From the NCBI RefSeq assembly GCF_016587435.1, contig NZ_BNJJ01000016.1, positions 124,001 through 188,000 of the forward strand: a DNA stretch of 64,000 nt. The letters run 5' to 3'. The position numbers were made by a program, and so were the translations under genes. How positions within the stretch are numbered: the first letter of the stretch is position 1; each line of letters starts with the position of its first letter. The notes below the pieces were generated by a model that was given only the letters and a program-made list of their open reading frames with translations, did no database searches and had not been told where the DNA came from. The stretch comes from Dictyobacter formicarum (lineage in GTDB: Bacteria; Chloroflexota; Ktedonobacteria; Ktedonobacterales; Ktedonobacteraceae). This document shows, piece after piece, positions 18,020 through 26,216 of this stretch.

Positions 18020-18778
18020 TTATTTATATTCACCTTCAAGTCGTTCAACCTCCAAGATATCAAGTAGCTCTGTGAGTGAATGAACTAATAGACAATCGAG
18101 TGTTTGTTCCGTAACGAGATGTGCGCGATCCAACAATACTGGCGTAATGCCGACCGTCCGTGCTCCCAGCACATCATTTATATAAGAATCGCCAATATGG
18201 ATAGTATAGTCAGGAATAGCGTTGGCCCGTTGCAAGGCCAGATCGTATAACATTGGGGAAGGCTTGGCATGCCGTGTCGCCGCCGAAATCAAAACGCAAT
18301 CGAAATAGCGGGTCAACTGCAACTGGTGTAGAATAGGTCCCAGCGAAATGCCCCAATCTGAAATAACCCCCAGGCTATAGCCACGCGTATGGAGCGTCTC
18401 TAGCGTCTCATTGACATCAGGATAAAGCTGCCAGCTGGTGTGTTTTTCAAATTCGGTATTAATGGTTGCCGCCATTTGATAGAGGCGCTTCTCATCGTGC
18501 TCCTCTATAAATGGTTGTAGGAGATGGGTATAATATTCGATCCAAAAGCTATCAATATCTTGATTATTTGCCCATGTATGTGGGTGTGAACGAACATGGC
18601 GAAAATAAAAATCTTCAGCGATTTCAATTTGCCCTTGAAGCTGTTCCAGATGGACATGCAATGAAAGTTGTTGACAGACCTGGTGACAAATTTCAGCGAC
18701 TGAAGGATGAGGTCGGAGTAAGGTAAAGCCGGCATCAAAAAATATGGTGCGCATCGATTGTGGCTGTTCTAACTTCAT
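18020..18778 (-). CDS. HAD-superfamily hydrolase
   Basis: 252 aa. Motif I is FFDAGFTLL with nucleophile D15; the second Asp of DxDxT is replaced, as in HDHD3-like and related members. The cap helical domain spans about residues 25-110. Motif II is ISDWG, motif III lysine AKPSP, motif IV HIGDSYINDVLGA. Family members are phosphatases or dehalogenases of small molecules; the substrate cannot be read. The start ATG at 18778 has a weak AGG about 10 nt upstream; an ATG at residue 9 is possible. First gene of a two-gene minus-strand unit. Confidence 0.85.
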   Translation of the reverse strand: MKLEQPQSMRTIFFDAGFTLLRPHPSVAEICHQVCQQLSLHVHLEQLQGQIEIAEDFYFRHVRSHPHTWANNQDIDSFWIEYYTHLLQPFIEEHDEKRLYQMAATINTEFEKHTSWQLYPDVNETLETLHTRGYSLGVISDWGISLGPILHQLQLTRYFDCVLISAATRHAKPSPMLYDLALQRANAIPDYTIHIGDSYINDVLGARTVGITPVLLDRAHLVTEQTLDCLLVHSLTELLDILEVERLEGEYK

Positions 18779-18945
18779 TAAGTATTACCTATCTGGAGAT
18801 CAAGCTAGATACATAGATGGACTGTTTGCATCATATGTACCTGCATGTATTGGTAGTATAAGAAAGTCTAGCATGCACGTTGGTTGATTGTCAAACCAGC
18901 CTCATTGCTCTTGCCCATGGATCCTGGCTAGAAGATGCAGCAGGA

Positions 18946-19110
18946 GGAATAGAAGGAGCAGCAACAATCTCCTATATCCAAATGAGCCGGCAGCCACAGC
19001 CGAGACAGATGGAATAGGAGAAGCAGCAGCAACAACCTCCTAATTGGAGTGAGCAGGCGGCGCAGCCGCCTGCTCACTCCCAAAAATCAACCTCGCGCCG
19101 CAGGCGCGAG
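18946..19110. repeat. Diverged tandem repeat ending in two GCA-loop hairpins
   Basis: A unit of about 57 bp starting GGAATAG (18946) recurs 65 bp later (19011) with substitutions; both contain AGCAGCAACAA and CTCCTA. The second unit runs into a perfect 16-bp stem with loop GCA (19046-19061/19065-19080), followed by an 8-bp stem CTCGCGCC/GGCGCGAG, again with loop GCA (19092-19110). No T tract follows, so neither is a standard terminator. It fills the gap between the HAD gene and the ABC operon. Confidence 0.65.
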
Positions 19111-19227
19111 ACTTCAAGTTAATACCAGGCTTAACGTCGTGTCGCGATATAACGCACTTAAATTATATGTAAAAAAACATATCAAGATATATCTAATTCG
19201 TATCAACAATAAGATTTTCTTTCTTAC

Positions 19228-19330
19228 GTGTATCGTATACAGATAATTCATATTAAATTGTACATATATATCCTTGACAATTCATATATATTGCAGTTAT
19301 CTTTTTCTCATAGGCAATATGTATACGACG
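19228..19330 (+). promoter_or_regulatory. ABC-operon promoter flanked by two operator-like boxes
   Basis: TTGACA (19274-19279), 18-bp spacer, TATCTT (19298-19303). Upstream is GTGTATCGTATACAG (19228-19242), nearly the palindrome at 15587-15603; downstream, on the other strand, CGTCGTATACATA (19318-19330) shares the core CGTATACA. Two boxes about 90 bp apart around a promoter suggest repression or looping. Binding protein unknown. The remaining intergenic sequence back to 18779 is otherwise unremarkable. Confidence 0.5.
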
Positions 19331-19411
19331 AGTCCATGTGTTGGTCTGGCTGCTTCAACGTTGAATATTTCATCGGACCTGAACTCATCATAATACTCTT
19401 AAGGAGGAGAG

Positions 19412-20728
19412 ATGCCTACGATCGCGTCACCAAGCCGACGTTCCTTCCTCAAAACCGCTGCTGGATTAGCTGTCGGAAGCTCTTTATTTCTCGGCGGTTG
19501 TGCGCCCGCATTTAATACCGGCGCCAAGAAAACTCTCAACTTCTGGGCCTTTTCAGATACGCGTATAGCGTGGCAGAAGAAAGCCTGGGAACTGTACAAG
19601 GCGCAGAAAAACCCAGATTTTGAGATCAACTGGTTAGTATTTCCCTACACACAGATGCATGACCAGGTATTGGTCACCTCGCAGGCCGGTTCGGGTGGTC
19701 CTGATATCGCTGATATCGAGATCAGCCAGTTTTCCCGGTATATCAAAGGAGATATTATTTTTGCTGAGATGACCCCCAAACTCCAACAAATGGGTGTCAT
19801 GGATCAGCTCTATCTTCCCTCGGCCACCGATCCCTGGAGCTGGAAGGGCAAGATTTACGGTATTGGCAATGAATTGAATACCTGCCTGATGTGTTATCGC
19901 TGGGATATATGGCAAAAGGCTGGTGTCAAAATTCCCATCGCGACCTGGGATGACTTTGCAGAGGCCGGGCGCAAATTCCACACCGATACCAAAAATTATC
20001 TGCTCGATTTCCCATTCAGTGACTGGGGTTACTGGTGGATTATGTCTTTGCAGAACAAGGGCGGATTCTTTAATGCACAGGGTGTGCCCTCACTGAATAG
20101 TGCTGAAAATGTAAAGACACTACAGTATCAAAAGGACTCGATTAAGGAAGGCTGGGGGACGGTGCGCCCGGTTGGGCAGGCATATAACACCGCCCTGGAA
20201 CAGGGCAGTATTGCCACCATACTGGGTCCTTCCTGGAACTTTAGTGGCTTCACGCAACAAAGTTTGCCAGACACGAAAGGCAAATGGCACCTTCAGCCAG
20301 TACCGGCCTGGGAAGCCGGGGGATCACGCACCGCAACCTGGGGTGGAACCGGCGTGACAGTCCTAAAAACATCGAGCAGCGTCGATGAAGCCATGGATTT
20401 TGTACTTTTTGAGCATACGAATGCCGATGCCTTGCTCAATGATTTCAAGATCCGCCAGGTCTGGCCCACCTACAAGCCAGCGTTGGACAATCCAGTCCTG
20501 AACGAGCCACTGGCCTTTTTTGATAATCAAAGGGTTGGCGATATCATCAAAGAGGTCTCGCCCGAGATCAACAAATGGTATAATTCGCCGTTCTGGCCTG
20601 AGACGACCAGTGCATGTGTCAACTATGGTATTACGCCGGCCATTCAAAAATCGGACGTTTCGGCCCAGGCTGCCTTGGATGAGGCGCAGAAACAGTCGCA
20701 GAGTGTCATTAGTTTTGAAACTGCCTAG
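19412..20728 (+). CDS. ABC transporter extracellular sugar-binding lipoprotein
   Basis: 438 aa. The N-terminus has a Tat motif SRRSFLK (8-14) and a lipobox LGGC with acylated C30, so a lipoprotein exported folded. The mature part is a family 1 solute-binding protein: KTLNFWAFSDTRIAWQKKAW at the start, WNFSGF and GGTGVTVLKTSS later. It would bind an oligosaccharide or other carbohydrate outside the membrane and deliver it to the two permeases that follow. AAGGAGG precedes the ATG closely. First gene of a three-gene operon without an ATPase; such importers usually share a MsmX/UgpC-type ATPase encoded elsewhere. Confidence 0.9.
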   Translation: MPTIASPSRRSFLKTAAGLAVGSSLFLGGCAPAFNTGAKKTLNFWAFSDTRIAWQKKAWELYKAQKNPDFEINWLVFPYTQMHDQVLVTSQAGSGGPDIADIEISQFSRYIKGDIIFAEMTPKLQQMGVMDQLYLPSATDPWSWKGKIYGIGNELNTCLMCYRWDIWQKAGVKIPIATWDDFAEAGRKFHTDTKNYLLDFPFSDWGYWWIMSLQNKGGFFNAQGVPSLNSAENVKTLQYQKDSIKEGWGTVRPVGQAYNTALEQGSIATILGPSWNFSGFTQQSLPDTKGKWHLQPVPAWEAGGSRTATWGGTGVTVLKTSSSVDEAMDFVLFEHTNADALLNDFKIRQVWPTYKPALDNPVLNEPLAFFDNQRVGDIIKEVSPEINKWYNSPFWPETTSACVNYGITPAIQKSDVSAQAALDEAQKQSQSVISFETA

Positions 20729-20750
20729 TTACACAGGGAGGTGTTTTACC

Positions 20751-21686
20751 ATGGCTGTCACACAGACACAGGTAACGGCTCGTCCGCAAACTACGCGCTC
20801 GGGAAACTGGTGGCGCCGCCATCAACGTAAGCTGGCACCATTTTTGTTTATCGCGCCCTTCTATATTATCTTTCTTGTCTTTGGCCTTTACCCCATTTTC
20901 TATTCCTTCTGGTTAAGTTTCTTCAAGGGGTTTGGTTTTGAGCAGAAGGCCTTTTTTGGGCTGGGCAACTACATCCATATGTTTCAGGACCCGCGCTATA
21001 TCAACGCGGTCTGGGTCACGACGCGCTTCGCCCTCTTTAGCGTATTTATTTTGTCCCCGTTAGCTCTATTGGTAGCTCTGGCTATCAACTCCACATTTGT
21101 ACGCTGGAAAGGCCTGTTTAAGACAGGTTTCTTTCTGCCTACGGTGACCTCGGCGGTAATCGTCTCTGTGATTTTCTCGCGCGTACTGGACACCAACTAT
21201 GGTTTGCTCAATGCTATGCTGGGTTGGTTCGGCATACAACCAATTGGCTGGTTGACAGATACCAATGTGGTCCTGCCCGCGTTTATGATTCTGGCCGTAT
21301 GGAACTACGTGGGTATTAATACACTGTTCTGGCTGGCTGGCTTAAACAGCATCAACCGCGAGCTCAACGAAGCGGCCTCTATTGATGGGGCGGGGCGCTT
21401 ACAAAACTTCTTCTATGTGACCCTACCATTGCTACGTCCAATCATGTTGCTGGTCACGATACAGGCCTTGATTGGCTCTTACAACGTATTTGCTGAACCG
21501 TTCCTGTTGACCGCTGGTGGTCCATCCGATGCCTCACTCTTCATCTCGGTGTATGTATACTACCAGGGCTTCGAGGCCTTTAACGTAGGCTATGCCAGCG
21601 CAATCGCCTACTCAATGACAGCTGTCCTGTTAGTATTATCGCTCTTAAACATCAAACTCTTCGGTTTTAGAGGTGTGGGCGATTAA
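20751..21686 (+). CDS. Sugar ABC transporter permease (MalF/UgpA type)
   Basis: 311 aa from the ATG at 20751 (GGGAGG 9 nt upstream; the open frame extends further back but overlaps the binding-protein gene). Six hydrophobic segments are visible, beginning APFLFIAPFYIIFLVFGLYP. The EAA loop that contacts the ATPase reads ELNEAASIDGAGRLQNFFYVTLPLL, in the form expected of carbohydrate importers (CUT1). Partner of the next permease. It starts 22 bp after the binding protein gene. Confidence 0.92.
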   Translation: MAVTQTQVTARPQTTRSGNWWRRHQRKLAPFLFIAPFYIIFLVFGLYPIFYSFWLSFFKGFGFEQKAFFGLGNYIHMFQDPRYINAVWVTTRFALFSVFILSPLALLVALAINSTFVRWKGLFKTGFFLPTVTSAVIVSVIFSRVLDTNYGLLNAMLGWFGIQPIGWLTDTNVVLPAFMILAVWNYVGINTLFWLAGLNSINRELNEAASIDGAGRLQNFFYVTLPLLRPIMLLVTIQALIGSYNVFAEPFLLTAGGPSDASLFISVYVYYQGFEAFNVGYASAIAYSMTAVLLVLSLLNIKLFGFRGVGD

Positions 21687-21782
21687 GCCAGTTGATTTTT
21701 AGCTATCGCCAGTGCATTTATACGGTGCGGTGATAGCCAGGAAGACGTTACTGGTATAACAAGAAGAGAGGACAAATGCATC

Positions 21783-22679
21783 ATGGCTGATGTCAATCTT
21801 GCCGCTCCAGAAGCAGCGCAGAACAACGCAGTACGGAGCCGTAGATACAACCCCTATAAGACGCGTTTTTATGTTGGATCAACCATTATCAATGCTATTT
21901 TGTTGATCCTGCTCGTCCTGACCGTGATTCCTTTCATCTATATGATCAGCAGTGCGTTTAAACCAAATTCAGAGATCTTTGGTACGCCATTGACCTTGAT
22001 TCCAGTGCATTTTACGCTGTTAAATATGCAGGATCTGCTGGTGAATTTCCCCTTTGCACGCTGGGCTTTTAATACCGCGACGGTGGCGGTATTAGGTACC
22101 ATTACTTCGTTAGTGCTGGGTTCTTTAGCAGGTTTTGCCTTTGCCAAATACGACTTCCCATTTAAAAACGTACTCTTTGGCATCTTGCTGGCCACCATGT
22201 TGATTCCCGGACAGGTGACGCTGGTGCCGCAATTTGAAGTGATTCGTGTCCTGCACTGGTTTAATACCTACCAGGCGCTGATCATCCCACGCGCTGTGAG
22301 TGCCTTCACCATTTTCCTGATGCGCCAGTACACCTTAAGTGTACCGAATGAACTGCTGGATTCGGCCCGCGTTGACGGCGCAACCGAATTCAGCATCTGG
22401 TGGCGAGTGATTGTGCCGCTGGTACGTCCAGGACTGGCCGTAGTCGCGATTCTTTCCTTCACTGGTTTATGGAACGACTATCTGTGGCCACTGGTGGTGA
22501 CAACTGATCCCAACATGTTTGTCATGAACCTGGGCATCTCTTCGCTGGTGGGTCCATACGATTATCAGTATGGTATCTTGCTATCTGGAGCGGTGCTGGC
22601 GGCTCTGCCACTGATCATCATTTTCTTCTTCTTCCAGAAGCAATTCCTGCAAGGATTGACCGAAGGAGCCTTGAAATAG
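21783..22679 (+). CDS. Sugar ABC transporter permease (MalG type)
   Basis: 298 aa. Hydrophobic segments start at INAILLILLVLTVIPFIYMI; the EAA loop is ELLDSARVDGATEFSIWWRVIVPL, typical CUT1. MalG-like FKPNSEIFGTP follows the first segment. It ends in a TAG that is part of a dispersed 25-bp repeat. The gap of 96 bp to the upstream permease contains no obvious hairpin strong enough to end transcription. The operon terminator is at 24346-24379, now separated from it by an insertion sequence. Confidence 0.92.
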   Translation: MADVNLAAPEAAQNNAVRSRRYNPYKTRFYVGSTIINAILLILLVLTVIPFIYMISSAFKPNSEIFGTPLTLIPVHFTLLNMQDLLVNFPFARWAFNTATVAVLGTITSLVLGSLAGFAFAKYDFPFKNVLFGILLATMLIPGQVTLVPQFEVIRVLHWFNTYQALIIPRAVSAFTIFLMRQYTLSVPNELLDSARVDGATEFSIWWRVIVPLVRPGLAVVAILSFTGLWNDYLWPLVVTTDPNMFVMNLGISSLVGPYDYQYGILLSGAVLAALPLIIIFFFFQKQFLQGLTEGALK

Positions 22680-22701
22680 GTGTGCCCCTTGCGGGCGCTT
22701 C
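22677..22701 (+). repeat. 25-bp repeat, copy 2, carrying the stop codon of the ABC permease
   Basis: TAGGTGTGCCCC then TTGCGGGCGCTTC, 24/25 identical to the minus-strand copy at 12076-12052. In both places the repeat's first three bases are the stop codon of the upstream gene. Confidence 0.75.
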
Positions 22702-22725
22702 AAACCTTGCCACACGTTAACGTGG

Positions 22726-22765
22726 AACGATTTCGTGGGGGGAGGTGAAATCGGGGGCAAGCCCC
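22726..22765 (+). repeat. 52-bp tandem repeat, unit 1, split by the insertion sequence
   Basis: The first 40 bp of unit 1 lie here and the last 12 bp (GAACCTATGGGG) at 24277-24288, followed at once by an intact unit 2 at 24289-24340. Each unit has two hairpins: CGATTTC/GAAATCG with a 12-nt loop and GGGGCAAGCCCC. The 12-bp GGGGCAAGCCCC of unit 1 is duplicated on both sides of the insertion. Confidence 0.85.
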
Positions 22766-24264
22766 AATACCATTTAGATAAGAAGAATGTCTCAACAAAA
22801 AGAAGAAAGGTCACTCCTTGTGCGATACTTCACTTATCACAAAACCTCACATGGAGAAACCTTTCTGATGAGAAGCATACGCCAAATGACCCCCCAATGT
22901 AAACTGACCGATTATGTGAGCTTGCCACAGATGGAAACCATCATTGCCCCCCATGTGGTGCATGATGTGCTCACCCGCTGTGACGCCTGGGAAGAGCGCG
23001 AGAAAAAAATCTCGATGCCATCGATGGTCTATCTCATCATAGCCCTGGCGCTCTATCCCACCGCTTCCACCCGAGAAGTGTGGCGTCGGCTCGTCGAGGG
23101 GCTTAGCGAGGATGCCATCAGCATCCAGGATGAGATCCCCACGGCCGGCGCGCTCTGTCAGCGTCGTCAGCAATTGGGTGTCACCCCCATGCGCATGCTC
23201 TTCGACCGCTGCGCCCGTCCGATTGCCCACGTCTCGACGGCGTCCGCCTTTCGCTATGGCCGGCGCCTGGTCGCGATCGATGGCGTTCTCGAAGACCTTC
23301 CCGATACCGATGCCAACCGGACGGTGTATCCATTGCATTGTCTGCAGGAGCATTCCCGCAGTCCCTTTCCACAACTGCGCTGCCTGGCTCTGATGGAATG
23401 TGGCACCCATGTCATTTTTGATGCCGAACTCTCCACGGTCCAGCAAGGAGAGACCACCAGCGCACGGGCCTTACTGGAGCGCTCGTTGATCGCAGACATG
23501 CTGGTGTTGATGGATGCGGGCATCACGTGTTGTCATCTCTTCGCGCAAACGCGTCGCATCGGCGCCCATGCCCTGGGCCGGCTCAACAGCCGGGACTGGA
23601 GCAAGCCTCTGGAACTGTTGGATGATGGCAGTTATCTGGTCGCCATGACGTGCCAGGATTCCGAACAGGGCAAGCAGGAAGTGATGGCGCGTGTGATTGA
23701 ATATCGGTTGAAGCATCCGCAGACGGGAGAGCTCAGCCCGGTCATCCGTCTGGTGACCACGTTGCTGGATCCTGAGCTCTACACACGTGAGGACCTGATT
23801 CAGCTCTATCATGAACGCTGGGAGATCGAACTGGCCTTTGATGAGGTCCAAACGCATCTGCGCCTCTCCCAACGCACCTTGCGTTCACAAACCCCGCAAG
23901 GGGTGGAGCAAGAGTTTTACGGGCTGCTGCTCGCCTTTTTCGCGGTGCGCTCGATGATGTATCTCGCCGCGGTGCAAGCTGGGTGGGATCCTGATGAGGT
24001 CAGTTTTGCGCATGCGATCCATGTGGTGCAGCGTAGCCAGGTCCGTTTCCAGCAAGCGAACCACGAGCGCCTGCCTCACCTGCGGCAGGCGCTCTTACAG
24101 GAACTGGTACAAGAGCGCGTGCCCAAGCGACGCCTGCGCTTTCATGCGCGTGTGCTCAAACGCACCTATCCGCGTTTTAAACACAAGCACTATGAACATT
24201 TGCACGTTCCCTGTTTTAAAGGATCCTTTCTGGATCTCGTTGTTCTTCTTATCTAAATGGTATT
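22766..24264 (+). mobile_element. Complete IS4-family insertion sequence, 1499 bp
   Basis: Perfect 22-bp terminal inverted repeats: AATACCATTTAGATAAGAAG... at 22766-22787 and its complement at 24243-24264. Flanked by a 12-bp direct repeat GGGGCAAGCCCC (22754-22765 and 24265-24276), as expected for target duplication by IS4/IS231-type elements, which favour GGG-N-CCC palindromic targets. One transposase gene fills the interior. Intact ends and duplication indicate recent insertion and likely mobility. Confidence 0.93.
22868..24256 (+). CDS. IS4-family DDE transposase
   Basis: 462 aa from the ATG at 22868 (GGAGA 10 nt upstream). The frame is open back to an ATG at 22787 at the edge of the terminal repeat, which would give 489 aa without a proper ribosome site. 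The DDE residues fall in AIDGVLED, LMDAGITC and the signature YHERWEIELAFDEVQ; the YREK box has Q where K is usual. The N-terminal domain has the VWRRL/REVWRRLVEGL helical region typical of the family. It ends 8 bp before the element's right end, inside the right inverted repeat. No frameshift or internal stop. Confidence 0.92.
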   Translation: MRSIRQMTPQCKLTDYVSLPQMETIIAPHVVHDVLTRCDAWEEREKKISMPSMVYLIIALALYPTASTREVWRRLVEGLSEDAISIQDEIPTAGALCQRRQQLGVTPMRMLFDRCARPIAHVSTASAFRYGRRLVAIDGVLEDLPDTDANRTVYPLHCLQEHSRSPFPQLRCLALMECGTHVIFDAELSTVQQGETTSARALLERSLIADMLVLMDAGITCCHLFAQTRRIGAHALGRLNSRDWSKPLELLDDGSYLVAMTCQDSEQGKQEVMARVIEYRLKHPQTGELSPVIRLVTTLLDPELYTREDLIQLYHERWEIELAFDEVQTHLRLSQRTLRSQTPQGVEQEFYGLLLAFFAVRSMMYLAAVQAGWDPDEVSFAHAIHVVQRSQVRFQQANHERLPHLRQALLQELVQERVPKRRLRFHARVLKRTYPRFKHKHYEHLHVPCFKGSFLDLVVLLI

Positions 24265-24345
24265 GGGGCAAGCCCCGAACCTATGGGGAACGATTTCGTG
24301 GGGGGAGGTGAAATCGGGGGCAAGCCCCGAACCTATGGGGGGGGC

Positions 24346-24379
24346 GGGCGTTCTTAATAAAAGAACGCCCGGTTTTTTT
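24346..24379 (+). terminator. Rho-independent terminator
   Basis: Stem GGGCGTTCTT/AAGAACGCCC (24346-24355, 24361-24370), 5-nt loop, then seven T. It is oriented for plus-strand transcripts, so it is probably the original terminator of the ABC operon, now also serving the insertion sequence. On the other strand it lies just beyond prfA but has no T tract. Confidence 0.85.
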
Positions 24380-24380
24380 A

Positions 24381-25460
24381 TTAGGATTGGAACATACTTT
24401 GGAGTCTATCGGCCTGGTCGACGGCGATGAGGTTGTTGAGGAATTCCTCAAGATCTCCGTTCATGACGCCGGGCAGATTATGGCGTGTCAGACCAATACG
24501 ATGGTCGGTCACGCGGTCCTGAGGGAAGTTATACGTGCGAATCTTCTCACTGCGATCGCCAGTTTGCACTTGCGAGCGGCGATTCTTACTCAACTCCTCC
24601 TGCCGCTTGGCTTCCTCAAGGTCCCAGAGGCGGGCCTTCAAGACACCCAGAGCCTTGGTCTTATTTTTCAACTGCGATTTTTCATCCTGACAGGTAACCA
24701 CCAGGCCAGTTGGTAGATGGGTAATACGTACCGCTGAGTCGGTGGTGTTCACGCTCTGTCCACCGTGTCCGGTTGAACGATAGACATCGACGCGAATATC
24801 GCTCTCTTTGATATCGATATTGATATCTTCGTCGGCCTCTGGCAGTACAATAACCTTGGCTGTCGAAGTGTGAATACGGCCATTGGCCTCGGTGACCGGC
24901 ACGCGCTGAACACGATGGGTGCCGCCCTCATACTTCATGCGGCTATAAGCGCCCTTACCTTTGATGACAAACGTAATGTCCTTAATGCCGCCCTGCTCGG
25001 TATCGTTGACGTCGAGGACCTCGATTTTCCAGCGATGATTGTCCGCGTAGCGTGTATACATCCGATAGAGCTCACCGGCAAAGAGGGCCGCCTCATCGCC
25101 ACCGGCACCGCCCTGGATGGTCACGATCGCATTCTTATCATCCATAATATCCTTTGGCAGCAGGGCGACCTTAACCTCTTCAAGCAGCTGCTCTTTGTAG
25201 GCTTTCAAGCGCTCCAGCTCCTCATAGGCCATGTCGCGCATCTCGCCATCTTCGCTCTCATAGAGTTCCTGCGCCTCGGCGATCTGCTGGTTAGTAGTCT
25301 TCAATTCATTATATTTATGAACGACCTCTTCCAGTTCCGCATGCTCGCGGCCATAGCGCTGTAGCAGTTCAAGGTCATTAAGCACATCCTGTCGCGCCAG
25401 CAGCGAGTTTAATTCCTCATAACGCTCAGACAAGCTGGCGAGTTTACCCATAAAATCCAT
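24381..25460 (-). CDS. prfA: Peptide chain release factor 1
   Basis: 359 aa, standard length. The catalytic GGQ is at 233-235 ([17 protein letters not shown]), and the stop-codon recognition tripeptide is PVT (188-190, in [14 protein letters not shown]), the RF1 form rather than the SPF of RF2. It therefore reads UAA and UAG. Coiled coil-forming N-terminal helices span about 1-100. GGGAG 8 nt upstream supports the start at 25460. The methyltransferase gene prmC, often adjacent, is not here. Confidence 0.97.
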   Translation of the reverse strand: MDFMGKLASLSERYEELNSLLARQDVLNDLELLQRYGREHAELEEVVHKYNELKTTNQQIAEAQELYESEDGEMRDMAYEELERLKAYKEQLLEEVKVALLPKDIMDDKNAIVTIQGGAGGDEAALFAGELYRMYTRYADNHRWKIEVLDVNDTEQGGIKDITFVIKGKGAYSRMKYEGGTHRVQRVPVTEANGRIHTSTAKVIVLPEADEDINIDIKESDIRVDVYRSTGHGGQSVNTTDSAVRITHLPTGLVVTCQDEKSQLKNKTKALGVLKARLWDLEEAKRQEELSKNRRSQVQTGDRSEKIRTYNFPQDRVTDHRIGLTRHNLPGVMNGDLEEFLNNLIAVDQADRLQSMFQS

Positions 25461-25973
25461 GCTAATTTCTCCCTATATCTCACGATCCGCCCAGAAAATG
25501 TCGCGTATCCAGGATGGCCAGGTTAGCGTCATATGGCTGTAAGCACAGGGGGGGCGGACATACGAATGCTGTCTATATAAAAAATCTATAAATAGGTCTT
25601 CTTCCAGTCAGTGTAAAGTATATTCTATTCTCACACACAAAGCACGAGTGCCTGGCTGTACAGAAGAAATGTTTTTGGGGGCATATGTAAGCGCCGCTAC
25701 CCGGCGGTTAGCAGGTAGCGTGCAGTCGCCGCATGGCATGTAGAACGCAAAGCACATGCGGGAGTGGTTATGAACCTTTGTATACTGATTGTGATGAGTT
25801 GATATAGTTTCACGCTTCCATTATACCATATCTTCAATCAAAATGGGAGAGCTGGCTAAGATTAAAACATGATGATGGATTCAATCGTAATATTAATAGG
25901 TAGGCTATAGAGTGGAGTGGAGGTCTATTTCATAGCAGGGGAATAATGGAATAAGCGAGCCTGTATTCTATGT
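25461..25973. other. Intergenic region upstream of prfA and the clp promoters
   Basis: About 510 bp between two divergent genes. No supported gene or known RNA. It must contain the prfA promoter on the minus strand, which I could not assign. Confidence 0.3.
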
Positions 25974-26072
25974 TATAATGGGTGTGCTAGCAATCGTCAA
26001 CCATGAGTGCTAGACAGCAAAAAAGCTCATGTGTTATAATCGGTGTTAGCAGTCTGTAAATAAGTTTGCTAG
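25974..26072 (+). promoter_or_regulatory. Two tandem promoter-CIRCE modules for the ClpE-like gene
   Basis: Module 1: TATAAT (25974-25979) then CTAGCAATC-N9-GAGTGCTAG (25987-26013), one mismatch inside the CIRCE consensus palindrome TTAGCACTC-N9-GAGTGCTAA plus the end bases. Module 2, 61 bp later: TATAAT (26035-26040, with TAGACA 18 bp upstream) then a weaker TTAGCAGTC-N9-GTTTGCTAG (26046-26072). CIRCE is the operator of the heat-shock repressor HrcA. The right arm of the first CIRCE overlaps the -35 of the second promoter. Confidence 0.8.
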
Positions 26073-26216
26073 AACATTTTATGTGAAATACGCGAAAAGT
26101 ACGCTGGTGAAAGTAATCGAGAATATTGTTTCCACTTACAGCCTGATAACAAATGCCTGTATTTAACTGATTGAAAAGCGTGCTAGATTGCAAATAGCGT
26201 GAGGAGCATACAAGAC

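Noticed and set aside
22787..22867. Upstream ATG of the transposase at 22787
   Set aside because: It lies at the very edge of the terminal inverted repeat without a properly spaced ribosome site; the ATG at 22868 is preferred.
25987..26193. 68-codon open frame on the minus strand
   Set aside because: It overlaps the CIRCE operators and promoter of the clp gene, has no ribosome site and no recognisable features.
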